9,089 nucleotides of DNA. Origin: Fimbriimonadaceae bacterium. GTDB lineage: Bacteria > Armatimonadota > Fimbriimonadia > Fimbriimonadales > Fimbriimonadaceae. The notes under the pieces are model-generated. The model saw only the letters and a list, made by a program, of their open reading frames with translations. It did not search any database and was not told the DNA's origin. Both the position numbers and the translations under genes were made by a program. Where the stretch lies: NCBI GenBank assembly GCA_022402505.1, contig JAKRSE010000310.1, forward strand, positions 1-9,089, written 5' to 3'. How positions within the stretch are numbered: the stretch's first letter is position 1; each line of letters opens with the position of its first letter. This document shows positions 1 to 6,613 of this stretch, piece after piece.

Positions 1-18
1 GAGATCCTCGATCTGTGA
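1..18 (+). CDS. 3' end of an upstream gene (partial)
   Basis: Reading frame 1 from the window edge gives Glu-Ile-Leu-Asp-Leu followed by TGA at 16-18. This stop overlaps the GTG start of the acetyltransferase gene at 15-17 (GTGA). The same arrangement recurs at two other junctions in this window, so the five codons are probably the tail of a co-transcribed gene. Nothing can be said about its function, and the frame could be open by chance. Confidence 0.35.
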   Translation, partial: EILDL

Positions 19-623
19 GCGGCCTCGTCCTCCACAGCCTGACCGGGCCGGATGATCCGTTCACTGGGCCCGCTCTCGACCTGCTGGAAGAGCTCTTCCC
101 CATCGAAGAGCGAGGCTGTCGGGCCGATCTGGTGGAGCAGCTGGACCAGGTTCGGACCCTGGCGGCGGTCGATGCGGGCCAGGTGGTCGGCGTGGTGCGA
201 GGCGTGGCCTTTCCCGATCAGGGTTTCGGCTGGATCATCCACATCGGCCTCGCAGACTGGATGCGGGGGCGCGGCGCGGGGGCCTGGCTGCTTCAGAAGG
301 GGATCGACTGGCTGGCCGGGGAGTGCCAGAACTATCAGGGCACGGTGCTGGAGGTGGAGCGCGAAGACCTTGCCCAAGGGCCGAGCGACGCGCTGGTCCG
401 GACGGGTCGAATCGCCTTCTTCACTCGGTTCGGGGCTCGGCTGGTGACGGCGAAATACACCCAGCCGCCCGCCGGCGCGGGCCTGCCCTGCGTGCCGATG
501 AACCTGTTCTGGCTCCCCCGCGACCCCTCGGTGAGTGCGCCGGATCGGCTCGTCGAGCGATTCTATGCCGCCGCCTTCGGGCTCGAAGAGAGCCACGAAT
601 GGGTCCGGACTGCGGTGGCGTAA
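15..623 (+). CDS. GNAT-family N-acetyltransferase
   Basis: Predicted 202-residue cytosolic acetyltransferase of the GNAT fold, which moves an acetyl group from acetyl-CoA to an amine; the substrate is unknown. The acetyl-CoA pyrophosphate-binding motif (Q/R-x-x-G-x-G/A) is seen as RGRGAGAW at residues 84-91, just after a hydrophobic strand (GWIIHIGLA, 72-80). Upstream, residues 49-65 look like the beta2-beta3 hairpin found before that motif. The C-terminal part has the usual pattern of an aromatic-rich helix leading to a Gly (IAFFTRFGARLV, 133-144), then a strand with Tyr and PMNLFWLP (161-168). The length is normal for a single-domain GNAT. The start is GTG at 15, overlapping the upstream stop; no Shine-Dalgarno is visible, and the frame stays open to the window edge, so an earlier start is possible. 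It reads toward the lipoprotein gene and is followed by 263 bp without a gene. Confidence 0.8.
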   Translation: MSGLVLHSLTGPDDPFTGPALDLLEELFPIEERGCRADLVEQLDQVRTLAAVDAGQVVGVVRGVAFPDQGFGWIIHIGLADWMRGRGAGAWLLQKGIDWLAGECQNYQGTVLEVEREDLAQGPSDALVRTGRIAFFTRFGARLVTAKYTQPPAGAGLPCVPMNLFWLPRDPSVSAPDRLVERFYAAAFGLEESHEWVRTAVA

Positions 624-671
624 GGGTCGTCGCCGGCAGCCGGTAGCGGCATGCCCGACCTTGCCGGCAGG

Positions 672-736
672 AGGGGCCAGACAATCACGGCGAGCCGCCT
701 CTTTGCTGAAGCAGACGGGTCCGGGCTCTGGCCCCT
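672..736. terminator. 9-bp inverted repeat, possible terminator or structured 3' end
   Basis: AGGGGCCAG at 672-680 is the exact reverse complement of CTGGCCCCT at 728-736. The 47-nt loop can form its own small stems (CGG/CCG at 688-697). A competing hairpin, GGGC-TCTG-GCCC at 723-734, would exclude the long arm. The place, just after the acetyltransferase and between convergent genes, suits a bidirectional terminator. There is no T-run on either strand, so it is not a canonical intrinsic terminator; the long loop and high GC also make chance a fair explanation. Confidence 0.3.
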
Positions 737-776
737 AGGTTGGAGCTGGCCTTGGACCTTCGAATTCGTAGGGAGT

Positions 777-813
777 CTGCCTTCGGCGAACCACCTCATC
801 CTCGGCAAGGCAG
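777..813. terminator. 7-bp inverted repeat, weak terminator candidate
   Basis: CTGCCTT at 777-783 pairs exactly with AAGGCAG at 807-813 across a 23-nt loop, with a small TTCG-G-CGAA palindrome inside (782-790). It lies about 75 bp past the stop of the minus-strand lipoprotein gene and could serve that transcript. No T-tract follows on either strand. The support is the exact pairing and the position only. Confidence 0.2.
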
Positions 814-886
814 GGAGGCCCGATGTCTTCGTCTGCTTCCGGATTGACTCGTCAGTCTCCGGCAGAGGTTGCCAAGAGGGCCTGGC

Positions 887-1324
887 TCATCGTTCTTCCG
901 CCGCGACCCGCCTCAGGCTCACTGCGCCCTCCATGCCTCGGGGGTCGCGGTAGTCGAGGGTGCCGTCGGGCTTCTTTTCCAGGACGAGGTCGAGGGCTTC
1001 GCGGGCGATGTTGGCGTCCTCTTCGATCGGGCGGCCAAGGCGGGTGGTTTCGCGAAGGTAGGCGAGGTCGGCGGCGAACCGCCCCTTCCCAGCCGAGCTG
1101 ATTCCGGCCTCGATCTTCTCGAACCCGCCGTCGGCGTGGATGATGATGCGGACGGCCCGGAGCGAGCGGGCGATGTCGTCGTTCTTCTCCGGGGTCACCA
1201 GGTCGCGGCGTTCGCCGACCCAGGTTCCCTCCCAGCCGGCCGGAATCCCCCCGCAGCCGGCCAGAACCAACGCCAGAGCCAAGGCCCCCGCAACTCGCAG
1301 CCCGAATGCCATCATCCTCATCAT
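887..1324 (-). CDS. Small lipoprotein of unknown function
   Basis: Encodes 145 residues with a lipoprotein signal peptide: Met-Met-Arg-Met-Met, a basic patch (R3, R10), a hydrophobic core rich in Ala/Leu (11-22) and the lipobox LAGC with the lipidated Cys at residue 24. The residues after Cys are Gly-Gly, with no Asp retention signal, so outer-membrane placement is likely if the cell is a diderm. The mature part (about 122 residues) opens with WEGTWVGERRDL (31-42) and has alternating strands, including VRIIIHADGGFEKIEAG (58-74). This W-x-G-x-W plus dG-x-F layout is common in small lipocalin-like secreted domains, but I recognise no specific family. ATG codons at 1324, 1321, 1315 and 1312 are all possible starts; 1324 was chosen because GGAGAAAGGG lies just upstream. 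The longer frame reaching 1432 adds sequence without signal-peptide features and is rejected. The gene diverges from purL with overlapping start codons. Confidence 0.75.
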   Translation of the reverse strand: MMRMMAFGLRVAGALALALVLAGCGGIPAGWEGTWVGERRDLVTPEKNDDIARSLRAVRIIIHADGGFEKIEAGISSAGKGRFAADLAYLRETTRLGRPIEEDANIAREALDLVLEKKPDGTLDYRDPRGMEGAVSLRRVAAEER

Positions 1325-3626
1325 GCCCGCCCTTTCTCCGCAGGTGTACCGGTCGATGGGCCTCACCGATGAGGAATACGCGATGATCCTCGAACTCGTC
1401 GGTCGAGACCTGACCCTCACCGAGTGCGGCATGTTCGCGGTGATGTGGAGCGAGCACTGCGGCTACAAGCATTCCCGCCCGGTGCTGGCCTACTTCAAGC
1501 GGTACAAGGAGGCTTTGGAAGGAGCGGGGTTCGAGAATGCCGGGGTCGTGCCCATCGGCGACAACCTGGGCATCGCCATGAAGGTCGAGAGCCACAACCA
1601 CCCCAGCGCGGTGGAGCCCTACCAGGGCGCGGCGACCGGAGTCGGCGGCATCATCCGCGACATCTTCACGATGGGAGCCCGGCCGATCGCCGCGCTGAAC
1701 TCGCTGCGGTTCGGCCCGATCCGCGACGGCGAGGGCCCGGCGGACCAGGTGGCCCGGAGCCGTCGCATCTTCGAAGGAGTCGTCGCCGGGATCGCCGGTT
1801 ACGGCAACTGCGTCGGGGTTCCGACGGTGGCGGGCGAGGTCTCCTTCCACCCCCGCTACGCCGGCAATCCGCTGGTGAACGCCATGTGCGTCGGCATCGT
1901 GGAGCTGGACAAGATCACGACCGCCGCCGCCGCGGGTCCGGGCAATCCGGTCATCTATCTGGGCAGCCCGACGGGCAAGGACGGCATCCACGGCGCGACC
2001 TTCGCCAGCGAGGACCTGGATGAAGAGGGCGGCGCGGACAAGCGGCCGAATGTCCAGATCGGGGACCCCTTCGCCGAGAAGGTCCTCATCGAGGCGACTC
2101 TGGAAGCGCTGGAGACCGGAGCCATCGTCGCCATTCAGGACATGGGAGCGGCCGGTCTGACCTGCAGCACCATCGAAATGAGCGGCAAGTCGGACTGCGG
2201 CATGGAGGTCGATCTCGACCTGGTCCCCGCCCGGGAGCCGAACATGAGCGCCTATGAGCTGATGCTCAGCGAGAGTCAGGAGCGGATGCTCTGCGTCGCC
2301 GCGAAGGGTCGCGAGAACGAGGTGATCGAGGTCTTCCGCAAGTGGGGGGCCCCGGCCGCCGTGATCGGACACGTCACCGACGACGGCATCGTCACCGTCC
2401 GTCGGTACGGGAAGATCGAGGCCCAGCTGAGGGCCAAGCACCTCACCGACACCTGTCCGACCTACTCCATTCCTTTCGAAGAGCCGCCGGAAGCCGAACA
2501 GAACCGACGTTGGACCCCCGCAGAATTGCCTGATCTTTCGATCACTTTGGAGGAGGCTGCCATGCGCCTTCTCGCCTCTCCAAGTATAGCATCAAAGGAA
2601 TGGGTGTACCGACAGTATGATCAGCAGGTCCAGACCCAGACAGCCCTTCTCCCGGGGGTTGGCGACGCCGCGGTCTTGGCCCCGCGCGGAACCCGGAAGG
2701 GGCTCGCCTTCAAGATCGACGGCAACGGATTCTGGACCCAGCAGGATCCCTATGCGGGCGGCGTTCTGGCGGTGTGCGAGGCGGCGCGGAACGTCGCCTG
2801 CACCGGGGCGATGCCGGCGGCCGTGACCGACGGACTCAACTTCGGCAACCCGACCCAGGCCAAAGTCGCCTGGCAGTTCGACCGGGCCGTGAAGGGGATC
2901 GCCGACGCGGCCGAGGCGCTGGAAACCCCGGTCATCAGCGGAAACGTGAGCTTTTACAACCAGAGCGGGCTCGGCGAGATCCTTCCCACTCCCATGATCG
3001 GCATGATGGGGATCCTGGAGAATGCCGGAGATCGGATCGGCATGGGCCTTCCCCAAAGCCAGGCGGAGATCGTGGCCGTGTGGCCGACCGGGCTCGATTT
3101 CCGGGGTCAGCAGGGCCTGGGAGCCTCCGCCTTTGTGGCCGAGATTCACGGGCAGGAGGCGGGGGTTCCGATCCTGCCCGATCTGGCCGGAGAACGGAAG
3201 ATCCACCGGTTTCTTTCAACCGCAGTGCATGCAGGATTGCCGGCTTGTGCGCACGATGTCAGCGAGGGTGGCACGGTTATTGCCCTTGCGGAGATGTGCA
3301 TGACGGGTCAAACCGGATGCAGGGTTCAGATTGACGGATCCTCCTTCCGATTTGCCGAGCGTGACGACGCTGCCCTCTTCGGTGAGGTGCCGGGTCTGGT
3401 TCTGGTTGCGGTGGACGCTTCCAGGTTGCCGGAACTCCGGGCCATAATTGAAGAAGGGCTCGAGATGGAAGTGATCGGCCGGACGACTCCGGACGACCCG
3501 ACGCTTCTGATCGAGCGGGGGGGCAGGCCGTTGTTCGCAAGGCCGATCGCGGAGATGGAAAAGGCGTACAGGCGGACGCTCCCCGAGATCATGAACCGGA
3601 CCGCCGGGTCCCCCGCTGCAGACTGA
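1323..3626 (+). CDS. purL: Phosphoribosylformylglycinamidine synthase subunit PurL
   Basis: The synthetase subunit of FGAM synthase. It converts FGAR to FGAM with ATP and ammonia from glutamine, the fourth step of de novo purine synthesis, in the cytosol. At 767 residues it matches the small PurL type, which works with separate PurQ (glutaminase) and PurS; neither is in this window. Seen in the protein: MWSEHCGYKHSRP at 41-53 (conserved His45), ESHNHP at 89-94, the run EPYQGAATGVGGIIRD just after it, GNCVGVPTVAGE, IQDMGAAGL, SESQERML, SKEWVYRQYD at the start of the second half, AVTDGLNFGNP, and CAHDVSEGG with His644. These form the two AIRS-like N/C domain pairs in order. The start is uncertain. 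ATG 1323 keeps the V-Y-R-x-M-G-L-T-D-E-E-Y opening common in the family but has no visible ribosome site. GTG 1344 and ATG 1356 are in frame, and ATG 1356 has AGGTG 9 nt upstream. Two local stretches are less GC-rich than the rest (2521-2640 and about 3210-3460). Confidence 0.96.
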   Translation: MPALSPQVYRSMGLTDEEYAMILELVGRDLTLTECGMFAVMWSEHCGYKHSRPVLAYFKRYKEALEGAGFENAGVVPIGDNLGIAMKVESHNHPSAVEPYQGAATGVGGIIRDIFTMGARPIAALNSLRFGPIRDGEGPADQVARSRRIFEGVVAGIAGYGNCVGVPTVAGEVSFHPRYAGNPLVNAMCVGIVELDKITTAAAAGPGNPVIYLGSPTGKDGIHGATFASEDLDEEGGADKRPNVQIGDPFAEKVLIEATLEALETGAIVAIQDMGAAGLTCSTIEMSGKSDCGMEVDLDLVPAREPNMSAYELMLSESQERMLCVAAKGRENEVIEVFRKWGAPAAVIGHVTDDGIVTVRRYGKIEAQLRAKHLTDTCPTYSIPFEEPPEAEQNRRWTPAELPDLSITLEEAAMRLLASPSIASKEWVYRQYDQQVQTQTALLPGVGDAAVLAPRGTRKGLAFKIDGNGFWTQQDPYAGGVLAVCEAARNVACTGAMPAAVTDGLNFGNPTQAKVAWQFDRAVKGIADAAEALETPVISGNVSFYNQSGLGEILPTPMIGMMGILENAGDRIGMGLPQSQAEIVAVWPTGLDFRGQQGLGASAFVAEIHGQEAGVPILPDLAGERKIHRFLSTAVHAGLPACAHDVSEGGTVIALAEMCMTGQTGCRVQIDGSSFRFAERDDAALFGEVPGLVLVAVDASRLPELRAIIEEGLEMEVIGRTTPDDPTLLIERGGRPLFARPIAEMEKAYRRTLPEIMNRTAGSPAAD
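1330..1339 (-). promoter_or_regulatory. Ribosome binding site of the lipoprotein gene
   Basis: On the minus strand GGAGAAAGGG precedes the lipoprotein ATGs: AAAGGG is 5 nt from the ATG at 1324 and 8 nt from the ATG at 1321, and GGAG is 11 and 14 nt away. It supports a start at 1324 or 1321 over the longer reading frame. On the other strand these bases are codons 3-6 of purL, if purL starts at 1323. Confidence 0.5.
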
Positions 3627-3677
3627 CGGGTTGACCTCATCGGGCAAGCAAAAGGAAATCGGAGCGACATCATTTCT

Positions 3678-5747
3678 ATGAAATCACAGCAGTTTCTGTC
3701 CCTGGCCTTCGGAGCGGTGCTCGGCCTGAGCCTGGCCCCCTCGGCGTTCGCTCAGGACGCTTCGGCCGCGGCAAGTCCGGCCCTGACCATGGAGCGGGTG
3801 GCGGTCCAGCCGACGGGTGGGAATGCCGCCGAGTCCCTTGACGATCGCCCGGTTGATGCCCGGACCCAAAACGAGGTCAAGAGCTTCCTCGACCGCTACT
3901 CGGCCGCCCAGACCGACGACCAGAAGGCTCTGGTTCGTGGCGAAGGAATCCGCCGGCTGGAGACCCTCCTGGCCGACCACGGCAACAACCTCTCGCTCCG
4001 GTCCCTGCTCAGCTTCTTCTACATCCAGGCGGGCCAGGCCTCTCAGGCCGTCGCCCTGCTGGAGAGCATCGACGGTCGCAGCCGGATCGAGGCCACCAAT
4101 CGCGCCAATCTTCAGAACCTGGCCCTGGCCTACTACCTGACCCGGGACTGGTCCTCGGCGGCTGCCGCCTATGATCGGCTGGCCGGCAGCGGCCCCCTCG
4201 ACGTGCCGGCCGCCCGGTTCGCGGGTTCGGCCCATCTGCTCGCCGGCTCGTCGGCCCAGGCGATTCCCTACCTGGAGACCGTGCGCGGCTCCGTTCAGGG
4301 CGCCGAGCTGAAGTCGGTCCTGAAGGACCTCGGCCTGGCCTACATTCGGGCCGACCGGACCCAGGAGGCTCTGGCCGTCTACGAGCGGCTGACCGCCGAC
4401 GGAGACGCCGAACCCGAAGTTCTGAGCTGGATGGGCTACGGCTATCTGCGAGCCCGGAGCTTCGGTCAGGCGATCGAGGTTCTGGAACGGGCCCGCAAGG
4501 CCTCCCCCCGAGATCAGGCCGTCCTGAACAACCTCGCCAACGCCTACACCGGCCGCGACGAGGCGGGCGACAAGGACAAGGCGGTAGCGCTCTACCAGGA
4601 GCTCGGCCGGCTCGTCCCCGCCAGCCCGACCCCCAGCTACAACATCGGCGTCCTTCGGATGATGGACGGCCGCTACGAGGAGGCGGTGACCGCCTATCGC
4701 AACGCCGTCCGCCTGGGAGCGGGCAATCCCGCCTCCACCCGCTTCGCGCTGAACAATCTGGGCTTCTGCCTGGAGAAGCTCGGCCGACATGCGGAATCGG
4801 CGGAAGCCTATGCCCAGGCCAGCGACCTGGAGCCCGGCAACGGCACGTTTGCCCGGAACGCCGGACTCGCCTTCACCCGAGCCTCCCAGGCCGCCGCCTC
4901 GGCCGATGACCGAAGCCGCCTGAGCAGCCGCGCCGCCGTCTACCTGAAGCGGGCCAAGGATGCGGGCATGGAAATCGCCGGTTCCGACGCGGGCAACGCC
5001 CAGGCGCTGGTGGAAGCCGGCCGGCTAGACGAAGCCAAGAAGATGCTGGAGCAGGCCGTGGAGGTCAACCCCAACGACCCGAATCTCTGGTTCAACCTGG
5101 GAGTCGTGAACGGTCGGCTGGAAGACCGGGCCGGAGCCGAGAAGGCCTACCGAGAGGTTCTGCGCATTCGACCGGATGACGGAGACGCTCTCAAGAACCT
5201 GGGCATCGTCCTGATCGACTCAGGCCGGACCGCCGAGGCGATCGAGACCCTGCAGAAGATGGTCGGAGCCTATCCGGCCAGCCTGGACGGCCGAATGGCT
5301 CTGGCGAGCGCCTACCTGAAGGCCGACCGCCTGGCCGAGGCGGTGGAAGAGTGGCGCGGCGTGGTCCGCCGCGATCCCAGCCGAGTCGATGCCCGGCTGA
5401 GCCTGGCCGACGGCCTCTGGAATCTCGGAATGGCCCGCGACGCCCGGTTCCACTACGCGACCGTTCTGCAGACCCAGGCAGGCAACGCCCGAGCCCTGAA
5501 CGGAATGGGCCTGTGGCATCTGCTGCAGTCCGACGCGACCCAGGCCGAGCGGAACTTCCGCCGAGCCGTGGAATCCGACCCCGGGTACCTGCCGGCCTAC
5601 AACAATCTGGCGGTCGCCCTGGAGCGGCTGAACCGAAAGCCGGAAGCGATTCTGATCCTGCGAAAGGCTCTGGACCGCGACCCGAACTTCGAGCAGGCCA
5701 GGACCAATCTCGAACGGCTGCAAAGTCCTGCCAACATGCAGTCGTGA
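3678..5747 (+). CDS. Exported multi-TPR repeat protein
   Basis: Encodes 689 residues. A Sec signal peptide is clear: Lys2, a hydrophobic core at about 6-20 and an A-F-A site at 23-25, with Gln26 as the likely first mature residue. A low-complexity Ala/Ser/Pro segment follows to about residue 60. The rest is largely tetratricopeptide repeats from about residue 106 to the end. The clearest units start with a Pro-containing turn and an N-L-G or A-L-A helix: about 462 (NPNDPNLWFNLG), 497 (RPDDGDALKNLG), 565, 601, 634 (DPGYLPAYNNLA) and 668. TPR arrays are protein-binding scaffolds, so this one probably organises a periplasmic or envelope complex. No catalytic domain is visible. It begins 51 bp after purL with only a weak GGAG 13 nt from the ATG, and its stop overlaps the nadK start (GTGA), suggesting coupled translation. 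Alternative readings such as a secreted or outer-membrane assembly factor cannot be separated by sequence reading. Confidence 0.9.
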   Translation: MKSQQFLSLAFGAVLGLSLAPSAFAQDASAAASPALTMERVAVQPTGGNAAESLDDRPVDARTQNEVKSFLDRYSAAQTDDQKALVRGEGIRRLETLLADHGNNLSLRSLLSFFYIQAGQASQAVALLESIDGRSRIEATNRANLQNLALAYYLTRDWSSAAAAYDRLAGSGPLDVPAARFAGSAHLLAGSSAQAIPYLETVRGSVQGAELKSVLKDLGLAYIRADRTQEALAVYERLTADGDAEPEVLSWMGYGYLRARSFGQAIEVLERARKASPRDQAVLNNLANAYTGRDEAGDKDKAVALYQELGRLVPASPTPSYNIGVLRMMDGRYEEAVTAYRNAVRLGAGNPASTRFALNNLGFCLEKLGRHAESAEAYAQASDLEPGNGTFARNAGLAFTRASQAAASADDRSRLSSRAAVYLKRAKDAGMEIAGSDAGNAQALVEAGRLDEAKKMLEQAVEVNPNDPNLWFNLGVVNGRLEDRAGAEKAYREVLRIRPDDGDALKNLGIVLIDSGRTAEAIETLQKMVGAYPASLDGRMALASAYLKADRLAEAVEEWRGVVRRDPSRVDARLSLADGLWNLGMARDARFHYATVLQTQAGNARALNGMGLWHLLQSDATQAERNFRRAVESDPGYLPAYNNLAVALERLNRKPEAILILRKALDRDPNFEQARTNLERLQSPANMQS

Positions 5748-6613
5748 CCGCGGGATTCCTGGTCAATCTGCACCGACCCGACGCCGTGGAGGCAGCCCGC
5801 AAGGCTGCCTCCCGGCTCGCTGATTTAGGCCACCAGACCGGCGCGGATGCCGAGTCGGCCCAGGCTCTCGGCCTCCCCGCCCTCGCGATCGACTCGCTGA
5901 CCGCCGATGACCTGATCCTCTCCTTCGGCGGAGACGGCACGCTCCTGAGGGCGGCCCACCTGGGCTCGGTCACCGGGGTCCCCATCCTCGCCGTCTATTT
6001 CGGCTCCTTCGGCTTCGTCACCCCTTGCGGCCCGGAAGACATGGAGGAGGCTCTGACCGGCTTTCTGGCCGGCACGGCCGAGATCGAGGAGCGGATGATG
6101 GTGCGGACGCAGCTGATCCGAAGCGGCCGGATCGTCGCGGAACTCCACTCCCTGAACGAGGCGGTCCTCCAGCGGTCGGCCACGGCGCGGCTCTTGGTCT
6201 TCGAGGTGTCGGTGGAGGGGCGTCGGATCGCCCGCTACCCGGCCGACGGCGTGCTCGTATGCCCGCCTACCGGCTCCACCGCCTACTCCCTCTCCGCGGG
6301 CGGACCGATCGTGGAGCCCGCCATGCAGGCGCTCATCGTCACCCCGGTGATGCCCCACACTCTGGCGGCCCGGGCCGTGGTGCTTCGGCCGGAAACGATC
6401 ATCGAAATCTCGGTGGAAAGCGACCGCGAAGGGCATGGGGGAGCGGTCTTGAGCTGCGATGGCATGAGCCGGCTGCACCTGCTCCACGGCGACCGGATTC
6501 AGGTCTCCCGCTCGCCCCGAGTCGTCCGGCTGATCCAGCCGAACCGGCCGGACTTTCTGGAGAAGCTCTCCTGGTATCTGGATGCCGTGGGCCGAGGAAG
6601 GCGCACCTCGTGA
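5744..6613 (+). CDS. nadK: NAD kinase
   Basis: ATP- or polyphosphate-dependent NAD kinase, which phosphorylates NAD to NADP in the cytosol. The 289-residue length fits bacterial NadK. Signature motifs are all present: GGDGT at 62-66 after a hydrophobic strand (LILSF), the Asn-Glu pair (LNEAV, N138/E139), an EERMM segment at 115-119, YPADGV with Asp168, PTGSTAYSLSAGGPI at 175-189, the MPHTLAARAVVL stretch (203-214), and a C-terminal SCDG. Some usual positions differ: the loop normally reading G-I-N-x-G-x-L-G-F-L-T is here VYFGSFGFVT, and the Thr normally before PTGSTAY is Pro174. The catalytic and NAD-binding core looks intact, so it should be active. GTG 5744 was chosen because it overlaps the TPR stop and the N-terminal strand (GFLVNLHRP) begins just after it; upstream in-frame sequence is only the TPR gene read in another frame. 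Its own stop overlaps the ATPase start. Confidence 0.93.
   Translation: MTAGFLVNLHRPDAVEAARKAASRLADLGHQTGADAESAQALGLPALAIDSLTADDLILSFGGDGTLLRAAHLGSVTGVPILAVYFGSFGFVTPCGPEDMEEALTGFLAGTAEIEERMMVRTQLIRSGRIVAELHSLNEAVLQRSATARLLVFEVSVEGRRIARYPADGVLVCPPTGSTAYSLSAGGPIVEPAMQALIVTPVMPHTLAARAVVLRPETIIEISVESDREGHGGAVLSCDGMSRLHLLHGDRIQVSRSPRVVRLIQPNRPDFLEKLSWYLDAVGRGRRTS
6594..6601 (+). promoter_or_regulatory. Ribosome binding site of the ABC ATPase gene
   Basis: GAGGAAGG lies inside the last codons of nadK, 8 nt before GTG 6610. It is the best Shine-Dalgarno sequence seen in the window and settles the GTG at the nadK stop as the ATPase start, rather than any upstream in-frame codon. Confidence 0.7.

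Larger units (their letters stand above)
624..886. other. Convergent intergenic region, no credible gene
   Basis: These 263 bp lie between the stop of the acetyltransferase (+) and the stop of the lipoprotein (-), so they are downstream of both genes. Short open frames cross the region, but their translations have no recognisable family pattern and no good ribosome site. Two inverted repeats (672-736 and 777-813) are listed separately. GCCGGCAG occurs twice (632-639 and 663-670). A TTCGAAT resembling a tRNA T-loop occurs at 759-765, but no T-arm or acceptor stem pairs around it, so there is no tRNA here. Confidence 0.7.

Noticed and set aside
755..775. TTCGAAT resembling a tRNA T-loop
   Set aside because: The flanking bases cannot form a T-arm, and no acceptor, D or anticodon arms are found upstream.
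651..953. Small plus-strand open frame in the convergent intergenic region
   Set aside because: It has no good ribosome site and a low-information translation, and it runs into the 3' end of the lipoprotein gene on the other strand.
1140..1322. N-terminal extension of purL by 61 codons
   Set aside because: The extension is the lipoprotein gene read backwards, is Arg/Pro/Ala-rich, and has no counterpart in the PurL family.
852..2441. Long minus-strand open frame (529 codons) across the lipoprotein gene and purL
   Set aside because: It overlaps well-recognised purL and the lipoprotein in another frame, is full of Arg/His/Pro/Gly, and has no family pattern. GC-rich coding DNA gives such long antisense frames.
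2592..3206. Minus-strand open frame inside purL
   Set aside because: It lies antisense to conserved purL motifs and its translation shows no recognisable domain.
3631..3659. Possible promoter before the TPR gene (TTGACC as -35)
   Set aside because: At 17-bp spacing the -10 position reads GGAAAT, only half matching. It is too weak to report as a feature.
3684..4790. Minus-strand open frame (368 codons) inside the TPR gene
   Set aside because: It is antisense to a clear TPR array, and its Gly/Val/Gln-rich repetitive translation mirrors the TPR codons. No ribosome site or known motif was seen.
6025..6609. N-terminal extension of the ABC ATPase inside nadK
   Set aside because: The sequence is nadK in another frame. 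The ATPase core starts normally after GTG 6610, which has a good ribosome site.
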